Shown piece after piece: positions 1 to 10,582 of a stretch of DNA of 64,000 bases. Within the stretch, counting starts at the first letter, position 1, and each line of letters opens with the position of its first letter. Made by a program: the position numbers and the translations under genes. The notes beneath the pieces were generated by a model. The model made no database searches. It was given only the letters and a program-made list of their open reading frames with translations, and was not told the DNA's origin. The stretch comes from Neurospora intermedia (lineage: Eukaryota; Ascomycota; Sordariomycetes; Sordariales; Sordariaceae): assembly GCA_037102815.1 (NCBI GenBank), contig BTPP01000006.1, positions 2,046,001 through 2,110,000 on the forward strand, given 5' to 3'.

Positions 1-1233
1 GGCATCTTTAAGGAGGATGGCTTTGGTGTCTTCATCTCGGATGCCCGCCAGCAGCAACAAGAGCAGTTCCAGTCCCCCACCGACCGCACCGAGCTCGACG
101 TCTCCATCCGCGTCAAGGAACAATCCCGCCTCGTCTTCAAGGCCGGTACTGACTTTGGCAACGCTGAGGGCTCCGCTTACACCAATGCCGTTCTGCGCAA
201 CATCTTTGGCGGTGCCGAGACCCTTTCCGTCAACGCTGCTGCCGGTACCCGTACTCGGTCCGCTTACAACGCCGTCTTCTCCACCCCGGTGAACGGCAAC
301 CCCGATATCCGTCTTGCGCTCGAGGCTCTGCGTTCATCCACCCACAAGCCCTGGGCCTCGCACGACGAGCACCTTACCGGCGGCAACCTCCGTCTCGCCT
401 GGTCGACCGACAATGGCGATGACCACGCGCTCACTTACTCGGGTGTTTGGCGCCAGCTGACTGGCCTCTCCGCCTCCGCCTCGCCCACCGTCCGCGCCGA
501 TGCCGGTGATTCCCTCAAGAGCTCCATCACCCACACCTTTATCCGCGACCGCCGTGATAATCCCATGCTCCCCCAGGCCGGCTACCTTGTGCGCACCGCC
601 GCTGAGCTTGCGGGTTGGGGTCCTTTGAAGGGCGACGTTTCCTTTGCCAAGTCCGAAGTCGAACTCTCTGCCGCCCAGGCCCTCCCACTTCCCGGTGTCT
701 CCGTCGGCGCCGGCTTCCGCGCTGGTCTGCTCTACCCTCTGCCCATGGGCTACTCCCTCTCCAGCGCCTCCGTTGCCCCTAGCCGCATCAACGATCGCTT
801 CCAGCTCGGCGGCCCCACCGATGTCCGCGGTTTCAGCATGGGCGGTCTCGGCCCTCACGACGGCGCTGACTCCGTTGGCGGTGACGTCTTTGCTGCTGGA
901 TCCGTCAACATGCTTCTACCGCTTCCCAGGGCTGGTCCTACCTCCCCCTTGAGGTTCCAGCTCTTCGCCAACGGCGGCCGTTTGGTTGCGCTGCAGGCAA
1001 AGAAGACAGCTGAGGGTTCGGTGTCGCTGGATTCCGGTGCTGTTGCGAGTGGCATGAAGAGCGCGGTGGCGGAGTTGGCGAACGGCCTGCCCAGCATCGC
1101 GGCTGGCTTTGGTCTGGTGTATGCGCACCCCGTGGCGAGGTTTGAGTTGAACTTCAGCCTGCCGTTGGTGGTAAGGAGAGGCGAGGAAGCGAGAAAGGGA
1201 CTGCAGGTCGGTGTTGGTATTAATTTCTTGTAA
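1..1233 (+). CDS. tob55: Sam50/Tob55 mitochondrial outer-membrane insertase, 3' part
   Basis: This is the central subunit of the SAM/TOB complex, which folds beta-barrel proteins into the mitochondrial outer membrane. Frame 1 is open from the first base to the TAA at 1231-1233, so the gene begins left of the window and an ATG at 289 is only an internal methionine. About 410 residues are visible, all belonging to the Omp85 beta-barrel; the N-terminal POTRA domain is missing or mostly missing. The hallmark RGF motif of Omp85 loop 6 is seen as DVRGFSMGGLGPHD (about residues 273-286 of the visible part). The protein ends in a beta-signal-like last strand, GLQVGVGINFL. The family assignment is firm; the name tob55 follows Neurospora usage. 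It is convergent with the aldo-keto reductase gene. Confidence 0.93.
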   Translation, partial: GIFKEDGFGVFISDARQQQQEQFQSPTDRTELDVSIRVKEQSRLVFKAGTDFGNAEGSAYTNAVLRNIFGGAETLSVNAAAGTRTRSAYNAVFSTPVNGNPDIRLALEALRSSTHKPWASHDEHLTGGNLRLAWSTDNGDDHALTYSGVWRQLTGLSASASPTVRADAGDSLKSSITHTFIRDRRDNPMLPQAGYLVRTAAELAGWGPLKGDVSFAKSEVELSAAQALPLPGVSVGAGFRAGLLYPLPMGYSLSSASVAPSRINDRFQLGGPTDVRGFSMGGLGPHDGADSVGGDVFAAGSVNMLLPLPRAGPTSPLRFQLFANGGRLVALQAKKTAEGSVSLDSGAVASGMKSAVAELANGLPSIAAGFGLVYAHPVARFELNFSLPLVVRRGEEARKGLQVGVGINFL

Positions 1234-1814
1234 CAAAATTCGATGCATGTGTAGGAAGTAAAGGATAATGGACGGATCAAGCATCAAGAGGTTTGACGCG
1301 TTGTCTGCCTGTGTAGTATCAATGTATAAATGACAAGCCTTGCTGTAAGAATAAAAATCGCGAGAGGATGCCAAGTTCTTCCTATATTGCCCTTTAGTTT
1401 CCTGCCGGTAGTAGGATCCCCTGCAGTCGGAAGCCCGGTTTCGCAGAGTTCACAGTTCGTTTGTTGCTTAAGTGCCTGATGTGGCTAACTCCCATCTTGC
1501 GCATCTTATATTTGCATCATTCGTGAGCTTCAGAGGCCTGCGATTAATGTCAACATTCCTTGGCCTTGAACAGGTGATAAAAGGTAAAGATGGGTTTACG
1601 TACTGATTGTGCATACATCTCGCTGTCGCATATGGACTTATAGATCTAGTCTTCGCTTGCGTTCTATAGCATCCTACGGATCGCTTCAGTGACTACGTTT
1701 GAACTAGTCTAAAGAAAACTTGAGGGCGAGAGAAACCGGCTTATAGCTCATCTATTCCTGACATGCCACTCACCTACCCCCTTTTTTCACCACATTCACA
1801 CCCAAACACAACGT
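1234..1814. other. Intergenic, between two convergent genes
   Basis: This 0.6-kb gap holds the 3' ends of tob55 and the Ara2-like gene. I see no open frame with coding character, no RNA gene and no repeat. Confidence 0.6.
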
Positions 1815-3083
1815 TTACTGCTTGTGCTTGATCCTCTCCTCATGCGCAGCTATTACGCCATCATCGGGAACCCTACCCTTATCTTCGGGCCGCCTGGTGT
1901 TGACATAGCCATCTCCTGGGCTGGCCCAGGCAAAGTCGATCCATTCACCCAAGGCTGGCCACATCTCATCCTCCACCAACTTCAATATCTTCTCCTGGCG
2001 CTCCGTTCCGTACACGCGACCGCCTGCCTTTCCATCAGCAGCCGCCACCTTTTTCAATCCTTCCAACACGTCATTCCACTCCGTGACTGTCTCCTCTAGC
2101 TCGGGGATGGATGAGACACCGCACACCGTTGCGCCCACCTTCAACGGGGACCCAGGTTCAGCATCAACACCAACCTCCGCCTCCGCGCCCACCCTCGCCC
2201 ACTCCTCCAGCGCCCAACGGATCGCCACACTCTCCAGCCTCTCGCCCTTCGCCGCCGCCAACTCGCCCAGCTTCTTGCATGCAATTCTCAGTTCCGGCGG
2301 CGACGGATGCCACTTAACCAACGGGCTCTCCTTCGAGTCCGGGTTAGGCGGGATTCCCTTTTGCGTCAACAACCCCATGCCCAACATGGACGCATTGAGA
2401 ATGACCTCCACCCCCGCCTTCTTGAACCTCTTCAACACACTGCTTTCCTCCTTTTCCCTCCTCTTCTCATCATAAACGTACTCCTCAACACTCAACAACC
2501 GATTCTGCACCGTAAAATGCCCATAACTCAACACCGCATCCAACGGCTCTCCCGTTTCCCTGAGAACCATCTCCGCCAGCTCCGCCAGGACCTTCACAGG
2601 GAACCCACTGATCCCCACATGTCTAATCAACCCTTCCTCATCCCGCAACCGCCTCAACTCCTGGACCGCACCCAACACTTCGGCAGGGGACACGAACTCG
2701 ACGTCATGCATGTACACCAGATCGAGATAGTCCGTGTGCAGCCTTTGCAAGCTCCGGTAGATGCTGTAGCGCACCCACGAGGGGGAGTAGTCGAATTCGT
2801 CGCCGGCGATGCGGCCGGCTTTGGTGACGATGAAGACGTCCTTGCGTGGAAGCGGGTTGGTTGCGGAGGTGAATAAGGTGTGGAGGGCGTCGCCGAGGAG
2901 AATCTCAGAGGGGCCGTAGTATGGCGAGGTGTCGAAACCGCGCACGCCGAGGGAGAGGGCGCGCGCGACGATGGAGCGGTAGGGGAGCGAGTGAGGGTCG
3001 GGGACGTATTGCGTGTTGAAGGTGGCGGTGCCGAGGAGGAGCGGGGGGAGGGTTGATTTGAGGGGGGTGGTGGATGGCGCCAT
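1815..3083 (-). CDS. ara2: Aldo-keto reductase, D-arabinose 1-dehydrogenase (Ara2) type
   Basis: A single-exon 422-residue protein that closely follows yeast Ara2, the NAD-dependent D-arabinose dehydrogenase feeding D-erythroascorbate synthesis; plant L-galactose dehydrogenase is related. The aldo-keto reductase tetrad is visible: Asp and Tyr in FDTSPYYGPSE (about residues 50-60), Lys in FIVTKAGR (about 105) and His in VYMHDVEF (about 145). A coenzyme-binding GVSS motif lies at about residues 325-328. The N-terminus (LLLGTATFNTQY) and the spacing match Ara2, but the protein is longer (yeast has 335 residues as I recall), with extra Glu/Ala-rich loops at about 210-310 and a hydrophilic tail. 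It probably acts in the cytosol. The true substrate (arabinose, fucose or galactose) cannot be told from sequence. Confidence 0.88.
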   Translation of the reverse strand: MAPSTTPLKSTLPPLLLGTATFNTQYVPDPHSLPYRSIVARALSLGVRGFDTSPYYGPSEILLGDALHTLFTSATNPLPRKDVFIVTKAGRIAGDEFDYSPSWVRYSIYRSLQRLHTDYLDLVYMHDVEFVSPAEVLGAVQELRRLRDEEGLIRHVGISGFPVKVLAELAEMVLRETGEPLDAVLSYGHFTVQNRLLSVEEYVYDEKRREKEESSVLKRFKKAGVEVILNASMLGMGLLTQKGIPPNPDSKESPLVKWHPSPPELRIACKKLGELAAAKGERLESVAIRWALEEWARVGAEAEVGVDAEPGSPLKVGATVCGVSSIPELEETVTEWNDVLEGLKKVAAADGKAGGRVYGTERQEKILKLVEDEMWPALGEWIDFAWASPGDGYVNTRRPEDKGRVPDDGVIAAHEERIKHKQ

Positions 3084-5886
3084 GGTGGTGATGTTTTTTG
3101 ATGGGAGGTGGAGAGCCCGTTTGTAAGCTTTTTTTCTTCACCTAGGGTAAACGGCTTCTTCTTCTCCTTCGCCTCTTCAGATGAAAGGTGAAGTTGGCGA
3201 GCTGTCGGGTTAAAAGTGAAGTAAAGCTGATGAGCTGTTACGAGTGAGTTGTCACTTGGTGAAGAGAGGGGGGGCTTCAGTCACTTTTATTGCGGGTCTC
3301 TCCGGAGCTGTCGGGTCGTGGCCTATCGGACGGGAAGTGGGGTTTCAGATCGTGAAACCTCCACAATCGGTGATGTGCGAGCGCCGCGAGGATCTCGTGG
3401 ATCACCGAATGGCTTCATCGTTCTAGCCCCCATTTGGTCTGGTGTCCGATGGGTCTGGACCCAGCCGGGGAGGGGGGATCTTTCAGCATGCTCACTAGCA
3501 TGACGTTGGAAGGATATTGACAGACTGACATAAACTTTCACACTCGTGAAGTGCACATACATATGTTGAACTTTCAATCGATTTTATGGTTTCGTTGAAT
3601 CAAACAACTAGATCGAAATTTCTTGATTCAGGAATCGAGGGATGGTGCTCTCCTCCTTTCTTCGTGGTTCATATTCATTTTTCATTCTTTCTCTAAACAC
3701 TGCTCACCTCTTCTTCTTAGTAATACAAGTGGCTTCATTGCACAAGGCCATATCGGAAAATTGAACGGGATTGTTATGGTTGGAAACGTTTCAATTACTA
3801 ATTAGTCACGGAAAGAATCCATTGCTACTATGCGCGAGTGCCGGCATTCAGGGAGAGGGCTTCTTTTTTTAATAAAGTGGAGGGAGCAGAAGAGTGGGTG
3901 AAGTGGAATGAGTGAAAGGAGCGGCAGTGGTGGCTTCGACATCCAAAACTTGTCAGCAGAAATGAACATGAACAAACACTATAGAACATGATTTAAACTC
4001 CAGCAGAGTCACGAAGACAAACTGGCAGAAGACCATCACATAGGAAACTGATTTTTCATCCATCTTTTGCCTCGACAGACGTCCACAAGGCAGGTGTTGT
4101 GATGAGAACCTTCAACCTCTCCAGAAATGCCCCTGCCTAAATTGGGGAATCCTAGGCCCTCAGTTCCCTGAAGAATTGGCGCCAAATGCGAAGGAGCGCC
4201 CGCTGTTGGAGATACCCCGCCCTCGGTGTAAAGCACGCCGTTTGGTGGGATATTGGTGCAATTTCGGGCACGAACCAGGCGCGCACACATTGGCTTTTGG
4301 TCTCGATTTCGAAACGGCAACTGGTTTCTCCCCTCTTCACCTTCGACCATTTTTCGTGATTCCCGACGCCTTTCCACTCGAAACCTTCCTAACGCAATGA
4401 TCTCATGTCAGCCACAAGCTCGAAACTCATCATGCTCTGATATTACTTCCAAAGATGCCCTCGTCTTAGCGTAGTGTCTCTCGTCAACATCGTCTCCGAT
4501 TTGGCTTCGCTTCACCACGACGAGAATTATGGATGTTGAGACTGATGACAGCCCAAACTTGGGAATTTCAGAGCCGATTTTCTTTTATATTGGCAATAAC
4601 GTGCCCTTTTCCATCTTTCTTTCGTTCTCCTCGGGCTTTCCACCATCGCTGAATTCGGACAAACCTTTTCCTTTAGTGCCCGGACTGCAACAGTTCCTGT
4701 CTATCTCCGACGAGATGTCATTATTGGACACTCAACGATACCGACAGAACACTCGGGAAGACGACAAACTTTGCACCCATGTCGCGATTCAGAGATGAAT
4801 AGTCTCACATATTCAAACCAGCAACTGCTTGCCCGTCGGTATCGGACTTTGTCGCTAACGAAAAGCCAGCAAAGAAAATGGATGCCACCGCATCTTGTCC
4901 CCTGGGGAGCTCGGCACTTTATTTCGAAGCAATGCCAAGATGCTATACGCAGTAACTCCTTGCATCCCGCCTCCATGTTTCCCTCCTCGAGTTATATTAG
5001 AGACTGCTTCATATATCGAACCCATCTTCAAGAACCGCATTCAATAGCCTAAACCAGGTGAAGATCCCCATACGGCCACATCACTTCCTTTCGTCCCGCG
5101 TCTCGTGGCTCAGTTGCTTGAGAGTATTGCTCGAAGCGAATCGAACGAGGTTGAGGTCCTTCGTCCCGTCTCTGCCTATTCACGGCATGATTAAAATTCA
5201 TATACATTCCGGTAATATCCTTTCCAATAAAAACCAAGTCATATCCAATTGTTAAGCAAACGGTTATTTCTTCACACTGACATGTTGACATTTTCTCAGA
5301 AAAACTCAAGTGAAGGTGAATTCAAGTGGTGTTGTGATTGTTCAAGTGTTTATAAGAGACAAGCTTCAAAGGAGTCAGAAAAAGGAATTTGTTCATTTCC
5401 TGAACCCGGTAAACAAGTGGCAGACTATAGATGACGACGAGCATGCTGATGTCAGTCACGCTGCAAACTTCTCAACCCTTGACCGTGAACCACATGTGTC
5501 AATCCTACCGTGTCAGCCGTCTGAACTGAAGTAGCCTCCGAGGCTGGATCAGCTCCTCTCTTCATATTCCGCGTGGCCTCAACGATCTGGATAACTGGTC
5601 GCAAGTGCATGCTGAAGCAGCAGGTCCAAGCCGGGCTTGTTGTCCTGGTAGTATCCAGACATGGTTCATATGTCACAATTTTTGCCTTTTATATCAACGG
5701 AAACGATCCTCCAGGCTTCAGAACACTTTCCAGCCTGGCATTGTGGTCTTATAATACGGCCGTTGACCTCTCCAGCGCGATATAAGACTTCCCATGGCCT
5801 CTATTTCTACGCATCTCCACACCGTATTCCGTGTTCTCTGTGTCCTTTCTAGCTAAACTGCACGTAAGAGAACCATCGACTCCAAC
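3084..5886. other. 2.8-kb intergenic stretch
   Basis: This lies between the divergently transcribed Ara2-like gene and the AA8-like gene. It has only short, mutually overlapping frames without family resemblance or plausible splice chains. The segment 3500-3830 is visibly AT-richer than its surroundings. A TATA-like GATATAAG at about 5779-5786 lies roughly 100 bases before the AA8 start and may be its core promoter. I see nothing else. Confidence 0.45.
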
Positions 5887-6790
5887 ATGCATCTGCCACG
5901 CGTAGCAACGAGCCTAGCTGGTCTCCTGGGAATCAGCAAGCCAACCCCCAGTAAGACTCCTCATCTCGAACTTTATCCCGAAGAAAACTTATGTAACTTT
6001 TACCATAAGCCCCCAGACAGTTCGAACCAGACTCCAGCATCTACGTAGATGCCGACACAGGCCTGACCTTCGCCTCCTACACCAGCGACCGCAGCATCAT
6101 CTTCCGCGTCGCCATACCCGACATCATTCCCGCCGACCTCATCTACGACACCGTCCTCCAGATCGTCGCCCCCATTGAAGTCGGCTGGGCCGGCTTTGCC
6201 TGGGGCGGCCACATGACTTACAACCCGCTTGGTATCGCCTGGGCAAACGACAAGGAAGTCGTCCTCTCTCCAAGAATTGCTTAGTACGTTTCTCCTCCGC
6301 ATTCCATCCCATGCCATCCCATTTCACCAACAAACCAACCCCCTTTCTTTATATCATCTCCCCCATCATCATGTATATCTGCAACCACCCACCTACCATA
6401 AACTACCACCACCTACTAACAAAAAAAAAAAAAAAAAACAGCGGCTACTACTCCCCGCCAATCCACACCAACTCGCACTACACCGTTCTGAAAAAGGGCA
6501 CATATGTCAACGCGACGCATTTCCAAGTCACGGCAAAGTGCACCGGCTGCTCGTCCTGGGGGGATGATGATGAGTCCACGGGTAGTATCAGCGGCAACAT
6601 TGACCCGGAGTACCAGACCACGCTGGCGTATGCGTACGGAAACGCCAAGGTTAATATGCCGGCGGATGTACAGTCTACGTTTGGCATTCATGATAGTTTG
6701 GGACACCCGATTTATGATTTGGCGGTGGCGAAGAATAGGGACTTTGCGGAGAAGGTGGCTGCGCTGGTTGCTGTGGGTGAGGAGACTTGA
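5887..6790 (+). CDS. Stand-alone cellobiose-dehydrogenase-type cytochrome domain (AA8-like)
   Basis: I join three exons, 5887-5950, 6010-6283 and 6442-6790, into a 228-residue protein with frame kept at both junctions. It resembles the heme b cytochrome domain of cellobiose dehydrogenase. A b-type DOMON-like fold is indicated by the opening FEPDSSIYVDADTG, the core GWAGFAWGGHMT, then SPRIAYGYYSPP, the pair CTGC followed by W, and a late HDSLGHPIYDL. By analogy, Met of GGHM and His of IHDS would be the heme ligands; this is inference from remembered family alignments. No flavin dehydrogenase domain or cellulose-binding module follows, so this is a single-domain form that might pass electrons to lytic polysaccharide monooxygenases. 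The N-terminus has a short hydrophobic stretch (VATSLAGLLGI), only weakly signal-like. Intron 2 has a run of 18 A just before its acceptor. Confidence 0.78.
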
Positions 6791-7100
6791 GGACTTGAGG
6801 GGGTGGTGAGGGAGGTTTGTCAATGAGTCGTAAAGGGGGTTTTTTTTTTGTGAAAAGGGTGGTGGGTGATGTGGGAAGGGTACATTGTTATACGGGATGT
6901 GAAATCATCGTGGTGTATTGAATGAAAGCCTGGAAGACAAATCCGTACAGCTGTTGGCTTATGAGAAGTTAAGCTACGTGGCTTGTTGATTTAATATTCT
7001 ATACACGTCATCGAGTCGTATACGCTAGTTTCAGTTTACTTCATGAGTCAGCCGTACTCGCACATGAGTTAGGAGTGAACCAAATCCCAGCCATCAACGC
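6791..7100. other. Intergenic, between convergent genes
   Basis: These are the 3' flanks of the AA8-like gene and the MFS transporter. There is a T run at about 6841-6850. I see no gene or repeat. Confidence 0.5.
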
Positions 7101-8909
7101 CTATTCAATGTTTTCAGATACCCAAAACCCCTCGCATCTCTTCTCATCATCCACAGGCTCTTCATACACTCTCCCTTGAAAGCATATACACCACCCCGCC
7201 ACCGCAATCGCCACAACGGCCAGATAAAACCACCAAGCAGCACCTACCACTCCCTCTCTCACCCCTTTCGCATACACCACGCCTCCAACAGCCGGTCCAA
7301 CCACGCTCGCCAGGCTCGTCACCATATTTCCCACCACCAGTACCTTCTCCTGCACCCCCTCCTCCGACGATGCCGACTCAGCAAGCAAGATCTCAGCACT
7401 AGGCACCGCCATCGTCATTGCCAGCGTCTGTACCCCTATTACCACCCCCAAAGCAATCCACTTCATGATCTCCGCGCACCCCTCTATGGTATCCTGGTGA
7501 CCCCAAGAAAACAAAGAAAGGTAAGGAGTTACCAAGTACACAAAAGGAAAGATAGCCAGCGAGAGCTCAAACAAGCCCATAGTGCTTAGCCGGTTCTGCC
7601 ACCGGGGGTAGACGAACCCCCGGAAGAGGAGGCCAAGAAGCCCAAAGAGGGAGAGGTAGAGAGAGATCACAAGGGGTGAGAGGGAAAGTCCCCCGGTGAA
7701 GCGGAAGAGGGTGGGCACTAGGGAGTGGAAGGAGTTCGATAAGAGGGGATTGTAAGGTGAAGAAGGGGTGGAGATGTGGAGAGGGAGAATGAAAGTGAAG
7801 GAGGAGGTGTGGAGGGTTAGTAGGAAGGAGGAGATCAAGGGTGGGAGAGTACGGGTTGTGAGGGTGGAGAGAATGGAAGATATGGGCGTGGGCTTTCCAG
7901 TACGGTGCGAGGAGAGAATTGTTGAGGTGTTGTTAAGGAGGATGTATGGTCTCTGTGGGAAATATCCAGTGTCATCCCCGACCTGGTCGTTCTCAGGTAT
8001 CGTCTCCCTCAACCATCCTGCAGCTACCGCCGCCATTACCCCAATCAACATGGCGTTCACCACCGAGGGCAACGCAAATGGGTATTGAATCATCCATCCC
8101 ACTCCTTCCTCACTGTCATTCCAGTTCAACGCCCCTTCTGCGCCGAACAACCCCGGAAATGCCTTCGCCGGCTCAGCCAAAAGCCCGCCCATCGCCAGCC
8201 CAGCCACCATTCCTAGGTTGCTCACCATTGACAATACTTGGTGTGCCTTGTCTCGGTACTTTCTCTCCCTACCGGCAAATTTACCCGCCATACTTCTCAG
8301 CGTCCCTTCATTCCCGCTAGCCAGTCCCATCACCATTCTCCAAAACAACAAAGCCCAGAATGACCGACTAAACCCAAACGCCAGGCTTGCAAGTGCCGAA
8401 ATGGCTAGACTCCATACGATGGGCTGTTTTCCCCCATGTCTCCTCCAGGGAAGAAATGAAGCAAGTAGTTGAGCCAACGGAAAACAAGCCACTAGAATGC
8501 CGGAGTAAGTCGACACCAGGGCCGTGGTGGGGATGGAGGTGTAGTAAGTTACTATGTCATCGTTTCCCGCGGCTAAGCTGGGAGTACTGGATGGGGTGAC
8601 GGCGGATCGGACGAGGTGAAAGAGATAAGGGAGGAGGAAGAGGTTGGATAGAGAATCGGAGAAGCGACAGAGGGAGAGGATGAGGAGCTGGCTTTTGTTG
8701 GGGAGGTCGGTCCAGGAGATGGATTCGGTTTCCTTGGGGTTTGGTAATAGAGGTAGGGCCAACTCGGGGTCGTGATGGTCGTGGACATCATGTTGGGAAG
8801 CGTGTGCTATGGGGTGGTTAGTGACTTGGGGCGGGAAAGGAGGAGGATATGTGAATGGGGTGGGTAGGTAATGTACTGTATGGTAGAGCATGCCGGGATC
8901 TATCTCCAT
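7101..8909 (-). CDS. MFS transporter, DHA1/ZIFL-like
   Basis: A single-exon 602-residue integral membrane protein of the major facilitator superfamily. A hydrophilic His/Pro-rich N-terminal tail (about 1-65) precedes a membrane segment around SQLLILSLCRFSDSLSNLFLLPYLF. There follow several more helices, the motif-C-like region FWRMVMGLASGNEGTLRSM, and a conserved SNLGMVAGLAMGGLL helix. A central loop of about 40 residues separates the two six-helix halves. A last helix pair (AAWWFYLAVVAIAVAGWCICF) sits near the C-terminus. The pattern resembles fungal DHA1 drug:proton antiporters and plant ZIFL carriers rather than sugar porters, since it has no PETKG motif. The substrate is unknown. It is divergent from the sugar porter gene across 1.7 kb. 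Confidence 0.85.
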   Translation of the reverse strand: MEIDPGMLYHTVHYLPTPFTYPPPFPPQVTNHPIAHASQHDVHDHHDPELALPLLPNPKETESISWTDLPNKSQLLILSLCRFSDSLSNLFLLPYLFHLVRSAVTPSSTPSLAAGNDDIVTYYTSIPTTALVSTYSGILVACFPLAQLLASFLPWRRHGGKQPIVWSLAISALASLAFGFSRSFWALLFWRMVMGLASGNEGTLRSMAGKFAGRERKYRDKAHQVLSMVSNLGMVAGLAMGGLLAEPAKAFPGLFGAEGALNWNDSEEGVGWMIQYPFALPSVVNAMLIGVMAAVAAGWLRETIPENDQVGDDTGYFPQRPYILLNNTSTILSSHRTGKPTPISSILSTLTTRTLPPLISSFLLTLHTSSFTFILPLHISTPSSPYNPLLSNSFHSLVPTLFRFTGGLSLSPLVISLYLSLFGLLGLLFRGFVYPRWQNRLSTMGLFELSLAIFPFVYLVTPYLSLFSWGHQDTIEGCAEIMKWIALGVVIGVQTLAMTMAVPSAEILLAESASSEEGVQEKVLVVGNMVTSLASVVGPAVGGVVYAKGVREGVVGAAWWFYLAVVAIAVAGWCICFQGRVYEEPVDDEKRCEGFWVSENIE

Positions 8910-10582
8910 CTTTATGACTGAAGTTTATATTGGAGAGCAGGCATGATTGATCTGACAATGAGCGTGAGTGTGGCATCTTGGAAAAAGCAAATCGTCCGCA
9001 GCAAATTGTCCAGCAACTTTGGGATGACAAAACTCGCAGAGCTCATCAAAGGAGGGGGACGAGGCTCATGATGAATTTTGTTATATCTATCTGGGCCGTC
9101 CCTTCCAATTCTACCTGGAAATGGGGAAAGGAATAATTTGAAACCTCACACAACACAAAGAGGAAGGAGTGTTGGAGCGTTTGTTCCTGACCTCAAGCCT
9201 CCTACCTCCTGCCGTATCCAACAATGTATCCTGCTTCAGTCCACTTTCCTTCGTTGGTGACGCCATCCACAAGCCATCAACCAACATGTGTACCTGCAGT
9301 GTTTGACTCAGGCACTCGCCGCGCCCGGCTTGCCATCACGCCTCTTAAAGGAACTAAAACATTCTGGACTTGGCATTGTGCCTTGGAATGCAATCTTCCG
9401 AAACCTCGAACTCGCAAAAACTTCCCGTCCCAGACATGCCCCACAACCTTGTTGATGGATGCAGGTACCGAACCGACATCTGTCCGTCACAGCCTCGTGG
9501 AATGCACGATACATATGGGGCGAGCCAGGTGGGCCATTGGTTCGAGTGCCTTTTCCGGACTGCAAATGGCGTGAGCTTGCGAAGCTGCCAAGGGGATGCC
9601 ATGAGCAAATGGAAAGCATCAAGTATAAGCGCCTCCTCTCACTCCAATGTTGGTGACAATTCTTGAGGGGTTTGCATGAAAATTCTTTATTTTTCCCCTT
9701 TTCTTTTTAAAAGTTCGTTGGTTGTGATGCATGGTGGGTTGATGCTGACTGGACGTTAACGTTGCCGCCGTCACGTATCAAGTCCACACAACGGGACAGA
9801 AAAACATCGTGAATTCTCCTATGAAGAGGTGCGAACATCACTTTTCGATTCGAGGATGAAACCTGAAACCAGCCACCCATCAATGAACCAAGACCTGGCT
9901 GGAACTCCTACAAACAAACACAAAAAATGCGGGGAGCAGTCCGGAACGGGATTCCGCGCGTCGTTCAAATGCGAGTCCTATTACAATCCCCAAGTTCCAA
10001 CTGCTTGTCGATGAGATGTGTCAGTCAAACCCCCCGCACCTTTCGTTCCGATGGATTCATACAGACGTCGTCCCAATCGGTTTCGAATCAGCCCCTTCGT
10101 CAGCTCAACTGCCTACCAATCCGGTCGCTGTGGCGGCACACACGGTGCGCGGGATGAGTTGCATCGATTCATTTGATTCAGGTGACGCAACTAGGGGCGC
10201 ATATTCGAGGGAAAAGCTCATGGCAGTGCGCACTCTCGACAGTGTCACCAAGTGGTGCCCCCATTCCCCGTCTAGTGCTCATATTGAAACCCAACGAATC
10301 CTATGGACAAGTCTCGTATGAGCAAAAGCTGCCCTGCCACTCTTGGAAATCAAGAAGGAAGTTGGCAGGCCTTTTTCCCATCATCATTCAACCATCTCAT
10401 CACGGAACTACCATTCCGATTGTTTCAGGTTCGAGTCGCCGCTGTTTGTTGGTTTGCTCAGAGATAGGAAAGGTACCAGTGCCGCCAACTATCGAATCGG
10501 GTCTTTGCCCCGTTTTTCAAACCACTTTGCGAGACACAAAAAAAAGAGAGTGCATTCGGAGGATAGGAATTCATTGTCGATC
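8910..10582. other. Divergent promoter region, 1.7 kb
   Basis: This lies between the start codons of the MFS transporter (minus) and the sugar porter (plus), so it should carry both promoters. Frames of 60-137 codons occur but overlap in all phases and show no family similarity. An apparent B-box-like GGTTCGAG at about 10431 has no matching T-stem. Confidence 0.45.

Noticed and set aside
289-1233. Separate 314-residue gene starting at the ATG at 289
   Set aside because: The same frame is open and Sam50-like back to base 1, so this ATG is internal.
3500-3830. AT-rich stretch as a RIP-mutated repeat
   Set aside because: Only a few hundred bases long, with no repeat partner in the window and no recognisable element. 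Confirmation would need RIP indices computed genome-wide.
10425-10445. tRNA-like B-box (GGTTCGAG)
   Set aside because: The flanking bases do not pair into a T-stem, and no A-box or acceptor stem is found. Similar words near 9520, 22770 and 17030 fail for the same reason.
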